The notes: generated by a model not told the origin, from the letters alone. A stretch of DNA of 64,000 nt from Thiocapsa roseilacustris (GCF_041903755.1 NZ_JBBWVE010000029.1:25630-89629); one strand, 5' to 3'. Positions 52,133 through 64,000 are shown, counted from the stretch's first letter. Translations and numbers: made by a program.

Positions 52133-53491
52133 TTACGTCGGTTGTGAGGTTTCCCGAAGGGTTTCGAGATGACGCTCCCATAAAAGAAGGGCAGCGCGCT
52201 TTTCCTCTATATAGGTGTGGCGGTCGTAATGCTGGTTTTGTACTCCGGACAAGCCATGACTCAGAAGCTGAGCCCTCACATCACGACTCACACCTAAACT
52301 CGCCAGTTGTGTCTCTACAGTGCGGCGGATATCACGTAGGTTAAATGGTTCGCCCTTCATGGTTTTGGCGATCTGCGAAACCCGACCCGAGCAAGTAGTG
52401 TAGTTTACGATCGCCGATGCGCCGTCTCGATCCCTGGACATGAACAGCGACGGGTTCACGTCATCGGGATCGGCCCGTTCCTTGGCTCGCTCGACCAACT
52501 CGGCGACCAGTGCGCACCCCTTCGGCCCCAACGGCAGCAGATGTTCCCGTGGATCTTGCCGTTTGCCTTTCCCGTCCCAGAGTTTCAGAACCTGGGTATC
52601 TCGATCGTAGTCGGAGACACGAATCCGAAGGAGTTGCGCCATGCGCTGACCGCCCGACAGCAGGGCGAGTTTCAACGCTTGGTCGATCAGATTGTCGCTC
52701 AAAGCATCGTGGTATGCGGCCAACTCAAAGCGCGTCAGAGTGCGTTGTCCGGCTTTTACGGGAATCGTCGGAATCGCGTCGACTGGATTGGCGGTAACCT
52801 CGAAGGCTATCAGTTCCGACGGAACCGCGCTGTCGAACGGTGCGCGGATGGCCAGGGCAAACGCGGCTCTTAGATAGCTTCGTAGCATTCCCCCGGTCCG
52901 TTCCTTACCGGCCTCCCGAACCTTGCGTACCATCGCTGCGATATGGTGTGACGTGACTTCACGAGCGGGAAGTGCAGCGATCTCGGGATGCATCTCAAGA
53001 ACGTGAACCTTGAAGGCCGAACGCGTGTCCTTGGCGCTTTTGGATTTGCCGCGAACCTCCAGTACATTGGCATAGGCATCACAGAGTGCTTGAAGGGTGT
53101 ACTGAGCTTGTGCCAGTGCACGCGCTTCAGCCGCAAGTGAGACCGCTACGGCTGCTTCCCGCTCCGCTTGCTCGGCTTCCAGAGCGAGTTTGCGCGCGGC
53201 TTCTTCGGCTTCGAGATGGGCTCGGATATTCTTGACGCCGTCCTGGTAGAGACGGGAGAGGTCTCCGGCCTTCTGGCGAGCTTTCGCAAGGGTCAGTCCG
53301 TCGCGACCGGTTTCGTCGTAGACGCCGATCGGCAAGGTGTCGCGTTTGCCGCCCGAAAGGGTGTAGCGGAAGTAGGCGAAGGTTGCCCCGCTGGCAGCCT
53401 TGCGAAACAGCAGGACGCCGGCTCCATGCGCACCGCCGTCGGAGAGCCATTCGCCGGGTTTCGCGCCTTGCAGATGCTTGACTGTGATCAT
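52133..53491 (-). CDS. P4-type tyrosine integrase
   Basis: A 452-residue site-specific recombinase. The N-terminal arm-binding DUF4102-like domain reads FAYFRYTLSGGKRDTLPIGV, followed by a coiled linker (about 80-130). The SAM-like core-binding domain leads to the catalytic domain with Arg I in SGGQRMAQLLRIR, the second box FNLRDIRRTVETQLASLG and LLSHGLSG, and the nucleophile Tyr in QNQHYDRHTY. The 5' end faces a tRNA-Lys fragment 180 bases away, the usual arrangement for islands and ICEs. It presumably integrated the element that extends leftwards. Confidence 0.9.
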   Translation of the reverse strand: MITVKHLQGAKPGEWLSDGGAHGAGVLLFRKAASGATFAYFRYTLSGGKRDTLPIGVYDETGRDGLTLAKARQKAGDLSRLYQDGVKNIRAHLEAEEAARKLALEAEQAEREAAVAVSLAAEARALAQAQYTLQALCDAYANVLEVRGKSKSAKDTRSAFKVHVLEMHPEIAALPAREVTSHHIAAMVRKVREAGKERTGGMLRSYLRAAFALAIRAPFDSAVPSELIAFEVTANPVDAIPTIPVKAGQRTLTRFELAAYHDALSDNLIDQALKLALLSGGQRMAQLLRIRVSDYDRDTQVLKLWDGKGKRQDPREHLLPLGPKGCALVAELVERAKERADPDDVNPSLFMSRDRDGASAIVNYTTCSGRVSQIAKTMKGEPFNLRDIRRTVETQLASLGVSRDVRAQLLSHGLSGVQNQHYDRHTYIEEKRAALLLWERHLETLRETSQPT

Positions 53492-53668
53492 GCTCGGATC
53501 CTCGAAATCCGGTTGCCGTTTGGTTGCCGTTTGGCGCGGGCTTCAGGCGATCATCCGAGATCGCCAGCAACCTTAGAATATCAAGAAGTCACTGATCATG
53601 AAAGGAAACGTATTTAAGGGCAGGACTATGGCGAACGATCAAGGACGTCGGAGGATGGGTCTTTATCC

Positions 53669-53715
53669 GACTTTTAATCAGGTGGTCGCGCGTTCGAGTC
53701 GCGCAGGGCGCACCA
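53669..53715 (+). other. 3' tRNA-Lys fragment, integrase attachment site
   Basis: The anticodon arm CTTTTAATC, variable loop, a perfect T-arm (GCGCG TTCGAGT CGCGC), acceptor 3' strand and encoded CCA of a lysine (UUU) tRNA are present. The 5' half is not: the upstream bases contain no GCGCCCT acceptor strand or D-arm. This is the expected att scar left by a tRNA-targeting integrase. Confidence 0.75.
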
Positions 53716-53722
53716 TAAAATC

Positions 53723-53760
53723 AACGGCTTAGGCGTTTCGCGCCTAGGCCGTTTTCTTTT
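53723..53760 (+). terminator. Rho-independent terminator beyond the tRNA fragment
   Basis: AACGGCTTAGGCG pairs with CGCCTAGGCCGTT (one wobble) around TTTCG, followed by a T-rich tail. It was probably the terminator of the original tRNA-Lys gene. Confidence 0.8.
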
Positions 53761-53900
53761 GAGTCACCACAGAGTCACCGGGCGGTTGGGTTTCGCGGTT
53801 TTTGCGCCTAGTTCTCGGTCGTTTTGCCGGGCAGGTAGGACCGCTCGATTCGGATCGTCTCGACGGCTTGAGCCAGGGCGTCAACAAGGGAGAGGAACCC

Positions 53901-54047
53901 ATGTCCCCGGACGACTTCATCGCCAAGTGGCAGGGCGTCACCCTCACCGAGCGCGCATCGGCTCAAGAGCACTTCATCGACATCTGTCGGATGCTCGGGG
54001 AGAAGACTCTCACCGAAGCGGATCCATCCGGCTCGACCGCCCCTTGA
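53901..54047 (+). pseudogene. N-terminal remnant of a large DNA methyltransferase
   Basis: The 48-codon frame MSPDDFIAKWQGVTLTERAS continuing with AQEHFIDICRMLGEKTLTEA matches the beginning of MmeI/YeeA-type class I methyltransferases (FIxKWxxxxLTERxxxxxHFIDLCxxLG). It then stops instead of entering the usual PTG(E/D)xY block. It suggests a methyltransferase once stood in front of the second helicase gene and was mostly deleted. Confidence 0.65.
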
Positions 54048-54151
54048 CCCATCGCACTGGTTCGCCGTCCTCTTGGCGTATACCATCCGAGTCCGGACTC
54101 ATCGCGCCGGTGCGTTCGAGACTCCAGGGACAACAGGAGGGTCAGCCGACC

Positions 54152-58231
<4,080 letters not shown>

Positions 58232-58233
58232 AC

Positions 58234-59415
58234 ATGACCGAGCAAGAGCTTTTCGCCTTGATCGCCGATCACGAGGCGGACCGAGTCGAACTCACCGTCT
58301 CGACGACGGATACCGACAAGTTCGCCGAGGCCGTCTGTGCCTTTGCGAATGATCTGCCAAATCATGGAAAGCCTGGTCATCTGATCATCGGCATTCGGGA
58401 TAATGGCCAGTTCGGCGGTATCCGAGTGACCGACGCGCTTCTTCGCAATCTCGCGGCGTTGCGCGACGACGGCAACATCCAACCTCTCCCGGCCATCATC
58501 GTCGAGAAACTCGTGACCACGGATGGTGAAGCCGCTGTGGTCACCGTGCAGCCCGCGCTCCTTCCGCCCGTGCGTTATAGGGGACGCGTCTGCATCCGCA
58601 ATGGCCCTCGGCGCGGATACGCCACCGAGCATGAGGAAAGGATTCTCATCGAACGCCGGATCTCCCATGCGAAGACATTCGATGCGTTACCCTGTTTTGG
58701 GAGTCAACTCGAGGATCTGGCACTGCCGCTTTTCCTGATCGACTACCGCCGGCACGCCGTGGCCCAAGAGGTGATTGCGGAAAACAATCGCTCGGTTGAT
58801 GACCAGCTCGCTTCCCTGCGCTTCTTCGATCTGGCGCATCGGTGCCCGACTCATGGTGGAGTCCTCCTATTCGGGCTCGATGTTCGGGCTTGGTTGCCGG
58901 GTGCCTACATCCAGTTTCTGCGCGTGGGTGGCGATTCGCTCGATGCGGAGATCCTCAATGATCAGATTCTATACGGCGACTTGTTAACGGTGCTCCGCGA
59001 GCTTGATGCCCTGGTTGATGCGCAGCTGACCCAGTTCCCGGCGCCCGAGTCGACCCTGCGCGAGCGTAATGTCGAATCCTATCCACGGATCGCCGTCCGC
59101 GAGCTGCTGATGAATGCGGTCATGCACAGGGATTACGCATCGACCGCTCCGCTTCGCATTACCTGGCTGGAAGATCGTCTGGAGATTCAGAGCCCCGGCG
59201 GACTCTACGGCGAGGCATCACGCGAAAACTTTCCGCGACAAACCAGTTATCGCAACCCGGTTGTTGCCGAGGCTTTAAAGGCTCTGGGTTATGTCAATCG
59301 CTATGGTAGAGGTGTGCTGCGCGCCCAGGCGGCGCTGGAGAAAAACGGCAGTCCCGCGGCGGAGTTCCAATTCGATGCCGGCTACCTGCTCGCCACCCTG
59401 CGGAGGCGCGCATGA
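58234..59415 (+). CDS. AlbA_2 (Schlafen-type) and HATPase-like domain protein
   Basis: A 393-residue protein. The N-terminal AlbA_2 domain (DKFAEAVCAFANDL and GHLIIGIRDNGQFGGI) is a nucleic-acid-binding module. The C-terminal part carries the HATPase_c4 block VRELLMNAVMHRDY and ITWLEDRLEIQSPGGL. This matches transcriptional-regulator-like proteins often tied to phage defence. It starts two bases after the helicase stop, and its stop overlaps the ParA-like gene by four bases (ATGA), so the three genes form one translational unit. Confidence 0.8.
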   Translation: MTEQELFALIADHEADRVELTVSTTDTDKFAEAVCAFANDLPNHGKPGHLIIGIRDNGQFGGIRVTDALLRNLAALRDDGNIQPLPAIIVEKLVTTDGEAAVVTVQPALLPPVRYRGRVCIRNGPRRGYATEHEERILIERRISHAKTFDALPCFGSQLEDLALPLFLIDYRRHAVAQEVIAENNRSVDDQLASLRFFDLAHRCPTHGGVLLFGLDVRAWLPGAYIQFLRVGGDSLDAEILNDQILYGDLLTVLRELDALVDAQLTQFPAPESTLRERNVESYPRIAVRELLMNAVMHRDYASTAPLRITWLEDRLEIQSPGGLYGEASRENFPRQTSYRNPVVAEALKALGYVNRYGRGVLRAQAALEKNGSPAAEFQFDAGYLLATLRRRA

Positions 59416-60401
59416 AGACGGTCGCCTTCTTCAACAACAAGGGCGGCGTCGGCAAGACAACACTCGTCTATCACCTTGCTTGGATGCTGGCGGACCGCGG
59501 CGAACAGGTGCTAGCAGTAGATCTGGATCCGCAAGCCAACCTGACAGCCATGTTCCTGCCCGAGGATGCGCTGGAAGATTTATGGCCGAACGGCGAGCAT
59601 CCCAACACCATCTTCGGCGCCTTACGGCCCATTATTCGTGGTCTGGGCGACGTCAAGACCCCACATATCGAGGTTATCGACTCGCGCATCGGCCTGGTAG
59701 TCGGTGACCTCGCCTTGTCGACCTTTGAAGACAAGCTCTCGGACGCCTGGCCGCGCTGCCACAACCGGGACGAGTCTGCGTATCGGACGACGACTGCGTT
59801 TTATCGAGGCGTGCAGCAGGCCGCCGAAACCCATCACGCAAGCTGGGTCTTGATCGATGTTGGTCCCAATCTCGGCGCCATCAATCGCGCGGCGTTGATC
59901 GCAAGCCGCCATGTCGTCATCCCGCTCGGTCCCGACCTCTTCTCATTGCAGGGACTGCGCAACCTGGGGCCATCACTGCGTACCTGGCGGGCAAGCTGGC
60001 AGGAGCTGGCGGGCAAGAATCCCGATCCGGAACTGGCCATGCCCGAGGGCAAAATCGAGCCGTTGGGTTATGTGGTGATGCAGCACGGGGTGCGCGGCAG
60101 CCTTCCTCCGAAGGCTTATCAGCGTTGGATCGACCGTTTTCCGGCGGAGTACCGCGAATCCGTGCTCGACGAGCCCACGAGCACGTCCTTCAACGCGTCT
60201 GATGATCCCTACTGCCTGGCTATGCTGAAGCATTACCGCAGCCTGATGCCGATGGCGATGGAGGCGCGCAAGCCCGTGTTCGCCCTGAAACCCGCAGACG
60301 GAGCCATCGGTGCGCATGGCGAGGCAGTGCGCAACGCCTACAAGGACTTTCTTGCGCTCGGACTGCGCATCGCGGACCGATGCGGAGCTGTTCTCTCTTG
60401 A
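59412..60401 (+). CDS. ParA/MinD-like ATPase
   Basis: A 329-residue deviant-Walker ATPase. KGGVGKTT (10-17) follows the N-terminal strand MKTVAFFNN, DLDPQANLTAMFL is the family A' motif, and VLIDVGPNLGAINRAAL is the switch II region. No adjacent ParB or centromere repeats are seen, so it probably is not a plasmid partition gene. It is the third gene of the helicase-AlbA_2-ParA operon, which makes a defence role likely. Its stop overlaps the ATG of a helicase-tail scrap. Confidence 0.8.
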   Translation: MKTVAFFNNKGGVGKTTLVYHLAWMLADRGEQVLAVDLDPQANLTAMFLPEDALEDLWPNGEHPNTIFGALRPIIRGLGDVKTPHIEVIDSRIGLVVGDLALSTFEDKLSDAWPRCHNRDESAYRTTTAFYRGVQQAAETHHASWVLIDVGPNLGAINRAALIASRHVVIPLGPDLFSLQGLRNLGPSLRTWRASWQELAGKNPDPELAMPEGKIEPLGYVVMQHGVRGSLPPKAYQRWIDRFPAEYRESVLDEPTSTSFNASDDPYCLAMLKHYRSLMPMAMEARKPVFALKPADGAIGAHGEAVRNAYKDFLALGLRIADRCGAVLS

Positions 60402-60511
60402 TGGGCGAGCTGCGACTTCGACAACCGTTCCGCCGGGAGCCGGACTTCCATGCCAGCAGCGTCAATTACGACTTCGCTGAGCCACTGAGTCGCGCGGAGG
60501 CGTCGGGGTAA
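60401..60511 (+). pseudogene. C-terminal scrap of a third DUF3883 helicase
   Basis: Thirty-six codons (LRQPFRREPDFHASSVNYDF then AEPLSRAEASG) correspond to the very end of the helicases at 8755 (IRNPFQSEPGWGVASINFNL) and 54152 (ARRPFRREPDFGVTSVNYAL). The rest is missing. It begins with an ATG overlapping the ParA stop, which may be accidental. It shows that recombination among DUF3883 helicase genes shaped this end. Confidence 0.7.
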
Positions 60512-60634
60512 TCGCCCGATCAACGGGCGGGCGGGGTCACAGGCTCATCCAGACGACATCATTGGTTGACCACTACAAGGATTCTCCTTACTTTGAGAGC
60601 TCAGTCGTCATTGAGCTGTCCACGAGGTGTCGGG

Positions 60635-60850
60635 ATGCTGACCAGTAAGCTCACCAGCAAGTCGCAAACCACCATTCCTCAGGCGGTGCGTGCGGCGCTC
60701 GGACTGCGTCCGGGCGACGAAATCCTTTACCGCATCGACGATGGTCAGGTGTTCTTGGCCAAGGCCCGAGCGGTCCAGGGCGATGACCCTTTCAAGACCT
60801 TCGACGAATGGGATTCGGAGGCGGATCGACAAGCCTATGCCGATCTCTGA
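60635..60850 (+). CDS. AbrB-family antitoxin
   Basis: A 71-residue antitoxin: MLTSKLTSKSQTTIPQAVRA followed by ALGLRPGDEILYRIDDGQV is the AbrB/MazE swapped-hairpin domain, with an acidic C-terminal tail (DDPFKTFDEWDSEADRQA) for toxin binding. The start follows GAGGTGTCGGG. Its end overlaps the MazF-like gene by 14 bases. The dimer should also repress the pair's promoter. Confidence 0.85.
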   Translation: MLTSKLTSKSQTTIPQAVRAALGLRPGDEILYRIDDGQVFLAKARAVQGDDPFKTFDEWDSEADRQAYADL

Positions 60851-61220
60851 CCCATCCGCGACATTCCTGCCGGGAGAGGTGATCAAAGTTCCCTTCCCCT
60901 ACACGGATCGCCCGACCCGGCAGCGACGACCTGCACTGATTGTTTCCAGCTCGGACTTGCAGCGCAGGCATGGGCTTTCCTGGGTACTGATGATTACCAG
61001 CGCCGCCAACCGCGGTTGGGAAGGCGACGTGGACATCGCGGACATCACCCTGGCCGGCTTGCCAGCTCCTTCGGTCGTGCGTACGGCCAAGATTGCCACG
61101 ATCGACTCGCGCGATGCTGTCCATTTGGGCCGAGTCAGCGCGGAGGTCCTGCAAGTCGTCCAGCGACACCTCGACGCGATCCTTCGATCAGATGACTCCA
61201 AACCGAGACCATCACCGTAA
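60837..61220 (+). CDS. MazF/PemK-type toxin
   Basis: A 127-residue toxin of the CcdB/PemK fold. It carries PGEVIKVPFPYTDRPTRQRR then PALIVSSSDLQ, typical of MazF-like endoribonucleases, and VVRTAKIATIDSRDAVHLGRVS near the C-terminus. The gene starts inside the end of the antitoxin gene, the normal arrangement for such pairs. The usual catalytic Arg (in RRPALIV) is present. Activity is expected but untested. Confidence 0.8.
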   Translation: MPISDPSATFLPGEVIKVPFPYTDRPTRQRRPALIVSSSDLQRRHGLSWVLMITSAANRGWEGDVDIADITLAGLPAPSVVRTAKIATIDSRDAVHLGRVSAEVLQVVQRHLDAILRSDDSKPRPSP

Positions 61221-61280
61221 CGCGCAACGAGGCGGTTCCGATGCTCACTGGCAAACTCACCAGCAGAGCCCAAACCACCA
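61205..61280 (+). pseudogene. Scraps of a DUF3883 helicase and an AbrB antitoxin
   Basis: The reading ETITVTRNE is the DUF3883 core of the helicases here. It is joined directly to MLTGKLTSRAQTTI, the start of an AbrB antitoxin like the one at 60635, which then dissolves. Both are fragments only, consistent with repeated deletions between copies of this neighbourhood. Confidence 0.6.
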
Positions 61281-61411
61281 TAATCGACACGCAAACCGGC
61301 GCCGCCGCTCGCGCCAAAGCATCGACATGATATCCGTGCTCAAGACCTGGCCCGCGACCCGAGCTCTACGCCATAAATGACGGATAGACGTTTATCCGCT
61401 TAGGAGTCAGC

Positions 61412-61669
61412 ATGACAGAGGCAGTGCGCTGGACGATCAAGGTCTCTCAAGAAACCGATCTCGCTTTGCGCGGTTTCCTTGGCGCGCAAGGCATGAAAAA
61501 AGGCGATCTCTCGAAGTTCGTCGAGGATGCGGTGCGCTGGCGGATGCTGGACCGCACCGTGCAGGTCGTGAAGGATCGCAATCAAGATCTCTCGCCGGAT
61601 GTCCTGGAGGCGATGATCGACGAGGCCACGCGCGAGGTACGCGCCCAAATGCGTGACCAGAGTCCGTAG
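61412..61669 (+). CDS. Ribbon-helix-helix antitoxin (XACb0070 type)
   Basis: An 85-residue antitoxin: RWTIKVSQETDLALRGFLGA followed by QGMKKGDLSKFVEDAVRWRM is the ribbon-helix-helix pattern of the antitoxins that pair with PIN_3-type toxins. The ribosome site is GGAG six bases before ATG 61412. The toxin gene starts nine bases downstream. Confidence 0.8.
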   Translation: MTEAVRWTIKVSQETDLALRGFLGAQGMKKGDLSKFVEDAVRWRMLDRTVQVVKDRNQDLSPDVLEAMIDEATREVRAQMRDQSP

Positions 61670-61678
61670 CGCCGGTCT

Positions 61679-62095
61679 GTGCGCCTGGTTCTCGACACCA
61701 ACATCCTGTTGTCGGCCTTGATGGTTCGCGGAACGCCGCCGGATCGGCTCTACGAAGCCTGACGACACGGGCGGTTTCACCTGGCATCTGCCGAGCAGCA
61801 ACTGGATGAATTAAAAAGGGTATCGAGACGACCGTTTTTCAAAGCTCGCCTGACGGCGAGCGAGATCGGCAGGATGGTCAACGACATTCGTCGGCTTGCG
61901 ACGATGTGTGATCCCTTGCCCAGGGTCACGGTGTCCCCGGACCCGAACGATGATTTCCTGTTGGCCATTGCCCAAGCTGGCGCCGCAGACTATCTGGTCA
62001 CCGGCGACAAGAGTGATCTGCTTGCCCTCGGCTCTCACGCAAGCACGCGAATCGTCTCTGCCAAGACCATGGTGCAACTCCTTGAGCATTCTTAA
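61679..62095 (+). pseudogene. PIN-domain toxin with premature TGA
   Basis: From GTG 61679 the frame VRLVLDTNILLSALMVRGTP ... DRLYEA hits TGA at 61760-61762. It then continues open (RHGRFHLASAEQQLDELKR ... PDPNDDFLLAIAQAGAADYL ... TGDKSDLL) to a normal stop. The stop replaces a Trp codon (YEAWRHGRF is expected in this family). All four PIN acidic residues (D6 and the DPNDDF/TGDKSD Asp residues) are otherwise kept, so this is a recent nonsense mutation. Confidence 0.8.
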
Positions 62096-62161
62096 AATGC
62101 GGTTGTCCTAACCTTCTCGAAAGACGTGTAAACTGTGGATGACTTCCGAAAAGGAGCAACG

Positions 62162-63283
62162 ATGACAGCGCTGATAAGAACCTGTGAAGTCCGCGGCTTC
62201 CGTGCTTTCGCCGACTTGAGGATTAATGGTCTTGGTAAGGTCAACCTGATAACCGGCAAGAATAATTCGGGCAAATCCTCCCTGCTTGAAGCTATCCGGA
62301 TTCTTATCACGGGTGGCGCGCCGGGAACGCTCTATGAAATCCTCGACTACCGGGAGGAGCTTGGCTCCGCCAATGACGCAGAGCGCCTTTATTCCCAAAC
62401 AGATTTGGAGCCGTTCTGCAATCTTTTTAACGGCTTCCCCGATCTGGCAAGAAGCGCGAAAGGTTTCTCGATCTCGGCTGTCGGCTCCTTACCTGAATCG
62501 ATTTCCCGCATCAATGTCAACATCAATTGGTTCATCAGAAAGAGTGATCCTATGGGGCCGTCGATGAGATTCGAACCGGCATCAAGCGATGCCTTGGACG
62601 ACGTCGACAGTTTCCCTGCCCTACAGATCCAGATCGCAGCAAGGACGCGAGTCATACCCTTGGACAAATTTCCGCGCAGGTACGCGATGAGGCCGGAGCC
62701 CGACGTTGCCTCTCGACCCTGCATCTATGTGGATCCCTTTAGTTCTCGCTCCACGAGCCAGATGGGCGCCTTATGGGATGCTATTACCCTGACGGACGCC
62801 GATCAAGAGGTCGTCAAGGCTTTGCAGGTCATCTCTCCGGACATTCAGGCTGTCACGATGATTGGAAGTGATCATCGCAACGGCGGTTCAAGAAAGGCGA
62901 TCGCGAAAAGCAGCCTGTATCCCGAGCCGTTGCCATTGCGTACGTTCGGGGATGGTATGAATCGCTTGTTTGGTGTGATCGTGTCGCTCTGCAATGCTCG
63001 TAACGGGGTTTTGCTTGTCGATGAAATCGAGAATGGCCTTCACTACTCGATCCAGACCGACATCTGGCACACTGTCTTTCGTCTAGCCAGGGACCTGAAC
63101 GTCCAGGTGTTCGCAACGTCTCATAGCTGGGATTCCGTACGCGCCTTCCAGAAGGCGGCGACCGAGAGTCCTGAGGACGGGGTGCTGGTTCGGCTATCCA
63201 GAAAGGACGGCCAAATCATCCCAACGCTGTTTACGGAAAAGGAGTTGGAGATCGTGACCCGCGATCAGGTCGAGGTGAGATAG
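62162..63283 (+). CDS. OLD-like AAA (ABC-type) ATPase
   Basis: A 373-residue ATPase. Walker A is ITGKNNSGKSSLLEA (30-44), Walker B is VLLVDEIENGLHY (about 281) and the switch His is in FATSHSWDSV. The protein lacks the TOPRIM nuclease domain of one-chain OLD proteins; a separate DUF3226 TOPRIM gene follows three bases after its stop. Two-gene ATPase-TOPRIM arrangements occur in defence systems. GGAG sits before ATG 62162. The partner is truncated, so the system here is probably broken. Confidence 0.8.
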   Translation: MTALIRTCEVRGFRAFADLRINGLGKVNLITGKNNSGKSSLLEAIRILITGGAPGTLYEILDYREELGSANDAERLYSQTDLEPFCNLFNGFPDLARSAKGFSISAVGSLPESISRINVNINWFIRKSDPMGPSMRFEPASSDALDDVDSFPALQIQIAARTRVIPLDKFPRRYAMRPEPDVASRPCIYVDPFSSRSTSQMGALWDAITLTDADQEVVKALQVISPDIQAVTMIGSDHRNGGSRKAIAKSSLYPEPLPLRTFGDGMNRLFGVIVSLCNARNGVLLVDEIENGLHYSIQTDIWHTVFRLARDLNVQVFATSHSWDSVRAFQKAATESPEDGVLVRLSRKDGQIIPTLFTEKELEIVTRDQVEVR

Positions 63284-63286
63284 GCC

Positions 63287-63586
63287 ATGGCCGAAACGCG
63301 TGTTCTGATGGTCGAAGGCCCGGATGACGCGCATGTCGTCAAACACATCTGCGGTAGGCGGAAGCTCGGCGAGATCGAATGCATCAAGCCGTATGGCGGC
63401 AAGGATGCTTTGATTGATGGCATCGGTGTTCGCCTCAAAGAGAGTGACATCGGAGCGCTGGGCATCATTTTGGATGCCGACACCGACCTTCACGCTCGAT
63501 GGCAGTCGGTGGCTAGGATGTTCAATCGCCCAGGCTTTCCCATCAAAACTTTCATGCCGTTTTCATGTCGAGCTTCGGCGCCTTGA
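63287..63586 (+). pseudogene. DUF3226 TOPRIM protein, truncated
   Basis: The N-terminal half of a DUF3226/TOPRIM nuclease is intact: RVLMVEGPDDAHVVKHICG with the catalytic Glu, and GIILDADTDLHARWQSVARM with the DxD pair. After NRPGFP the frame runs into the convergent transposase gene and ends, so about half of the usual ~220 residues are missing. The junction lies near 63530-63550 and is presumably an insertion-element end. Confidence 0.7.
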
Positions 63587-64000
63587 ACGCCTGTCGTCGC
63601 CGGGCCAGCATGGAGTCGCCGAGATGCGTCTTGACCCAGTGCTCGACATCCAGGGTGCGCACCGAGGTCATCGCCTCGTGAATGACCGGGCCCGTCAGAT
63701 CGGTGAGGAAGGCGGGAATCACCAACACCAGCCGGCCGATCTCCTTGAGGGGACCGCGTGCGGTGAAGGTTTTGTATTTCCCGAACACCGATTCGATGAT
63801 GTCGGAGGACGCCAGCCAGGTCGCGCCGGGCGGGATCTTGGCGGCTTGTACCGCGACCTGTTCCAGGACCCGGTCGGTCAAGCGGGCGGCTCGCGGAGCG
63901 AGCGCGGTGCGCGGGGCGAGGGTGGCTTGAAGCGATGCGCAGACGCCGGCGTGCAGTCCCTCGGACTTGAGAACGCTCTGGATGGCCTTGGACTGTTCCA
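63552..64000 (-). CDS. Probable transposase, C-terminal part (5' end outside window)
   Basis: A minus-strand frame open from the right edge to a TGA at 63552. The segment TWLASSDIIESVFGKYKTFT is familiar from transposase-annotated proteins, where the Glu after DII could be the last DDE residue. DVEHWVKTHLGDSMLARRRQ and a short basic tail follow. The convergent position cutting the DUF3226 gene supports a mobile element. The family is not identified from this fragment. Confidence 0.5.
   Translation of the reverse strand, partial: EQSKAIQSVLKSEGLHAGVCASLQATLAPRTALAPRAARLTDRVLEQVAVQAAKIPPGATWLASSDIIESVFGKYKTFTARGPLKEIGRLVLVIPAFLTDLTGPVIHEAMTSVRTLDVEHWVKTHLGDSMLARRRQAFKAPKLDMKTA

Noticed and set aside
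53640..53715. Complete tRNA-Lys gene
   Set aside because: The 5' acceptor strand and D-arm are missing upstream of the anticodon arm; only the 3' half matches.
59412..60401. Plasmid partition (parABS) locus
   Set aside because: No ParB gene or centromere-like repeats are adjacent; operon context is helicase plus AlbA_2.
61760..61762. Selenocysteine codon in the PIN toxin
   Set aside because: The family has Trp at this position and no SECIS-like structure or selenoprotein homologue is known; a nonsense mutation is simpler.

Overview
The window reads as an accessory (defence and mobile-element) region of a Gram-negative, fairly GC-rich bacterium. A purple-sulfur-type gammaproteobacterium (Chromatiales-like) is my best guess from the gene content, but no housekeeping gene is present to fix the taxonomy. 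Almost every recognisable gene belongs to anti-phage defence, toxin-antitoxin, or integrative-element families. Composition is mosaic: the large defence genes look GC-rich, while roughly 31-52 kb is visibly more AT-rich.

Left part (1-31 kb), defence cluster. On the minus strand lies a coupled McrBC-like operon: coiled-coil McrB-type AAA+ GTPase, DUF2357/PD-(D/E)XK nuclease with zinc ribbons, then a DUF3800 protein cut by the window edge. A decayed vapBC-like pair follows. On the plus strand (7.5-21.6 kb) a tightly packed operon encodes a DEDDh exonuclease, a small PD-(D/E)XK-like nuclease, a SNF2/RapA-type helicase with DUF3883, a DUF1156 DNA methyltransferase split by a ~2 kb IS701-family insertion, a DUF499 P-loop ATPase, a two-zinc-finger protein and an Mrr-type endonuclease. 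On the minus strand at 24-28.7 kb, a KAP-family NTPase is translationally coupled to a DUF262/DUF1524 (GmrSD-like) nuclease. Small DUF2199, zinc-ribbon, LprI-like and secreted proteins fill the gaps.

Middle part (31-53.7 kb), integrative element. A candidate promoter/operator precedes a DUF3102-like gene. A recombination/AAA module follows: KPGAEK-motif protein, RecB/Cas4-like nuclease, CobS-like MoxR ATPase, WGR-like protein, DUF3150 protein and a CobT-like vWA protein. Its order recalls the bet/exo/cobS/cobT region of SXT/R391-type ICEs. Next come small unknown genes, a P4-type D5 replicative helicase with an iteron-rich, inversely repeated stretch just downstream (candidate replication origin), and an H-NS-family gene. 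A run of promoterless unknown genes separated by attC-like dyads looks like an integron cassette cluster without an integrase; one cassette encodes a J-domain/FGE-sulfatase fusion. AlpA, a P4-type tyrosine integrase and a 3' tRNA-Lys fragment (attachment site) close the element.

Right part (53.7-64 kb), second defence cluster. A methyltransferase N-terminal remnant is followed by a second DUF3883 helicase, an AlbA_2/Schlafen-type protein and a ParA-like ATPase in a coupled operon. The helicase gene carries an in-frame ~0.54 kb insertion made of a four-helix-bundle (23S rRNA IVP/S23 family) gene between purine-rich and pyrimidine-rich inverted arms. Beyond are helicase and antitoxin scraps, an AbrB/MazF pair, an RHH/PIN pair whose toxin has a premature TGA, and an OLD-like ATPase with a TOPRIM (DUF3226) partner truncated by a transposase gene that runs off the window.

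The observations I rate highest are the in-frame S23-type insertion, the iteron-rich candidate origin, the KAP-DUF262 pair, the extended DUF499/DUF1156 operon, the helicase-AlbA_2-ParA operon and the shared -FYF tails in the ICE-like module.
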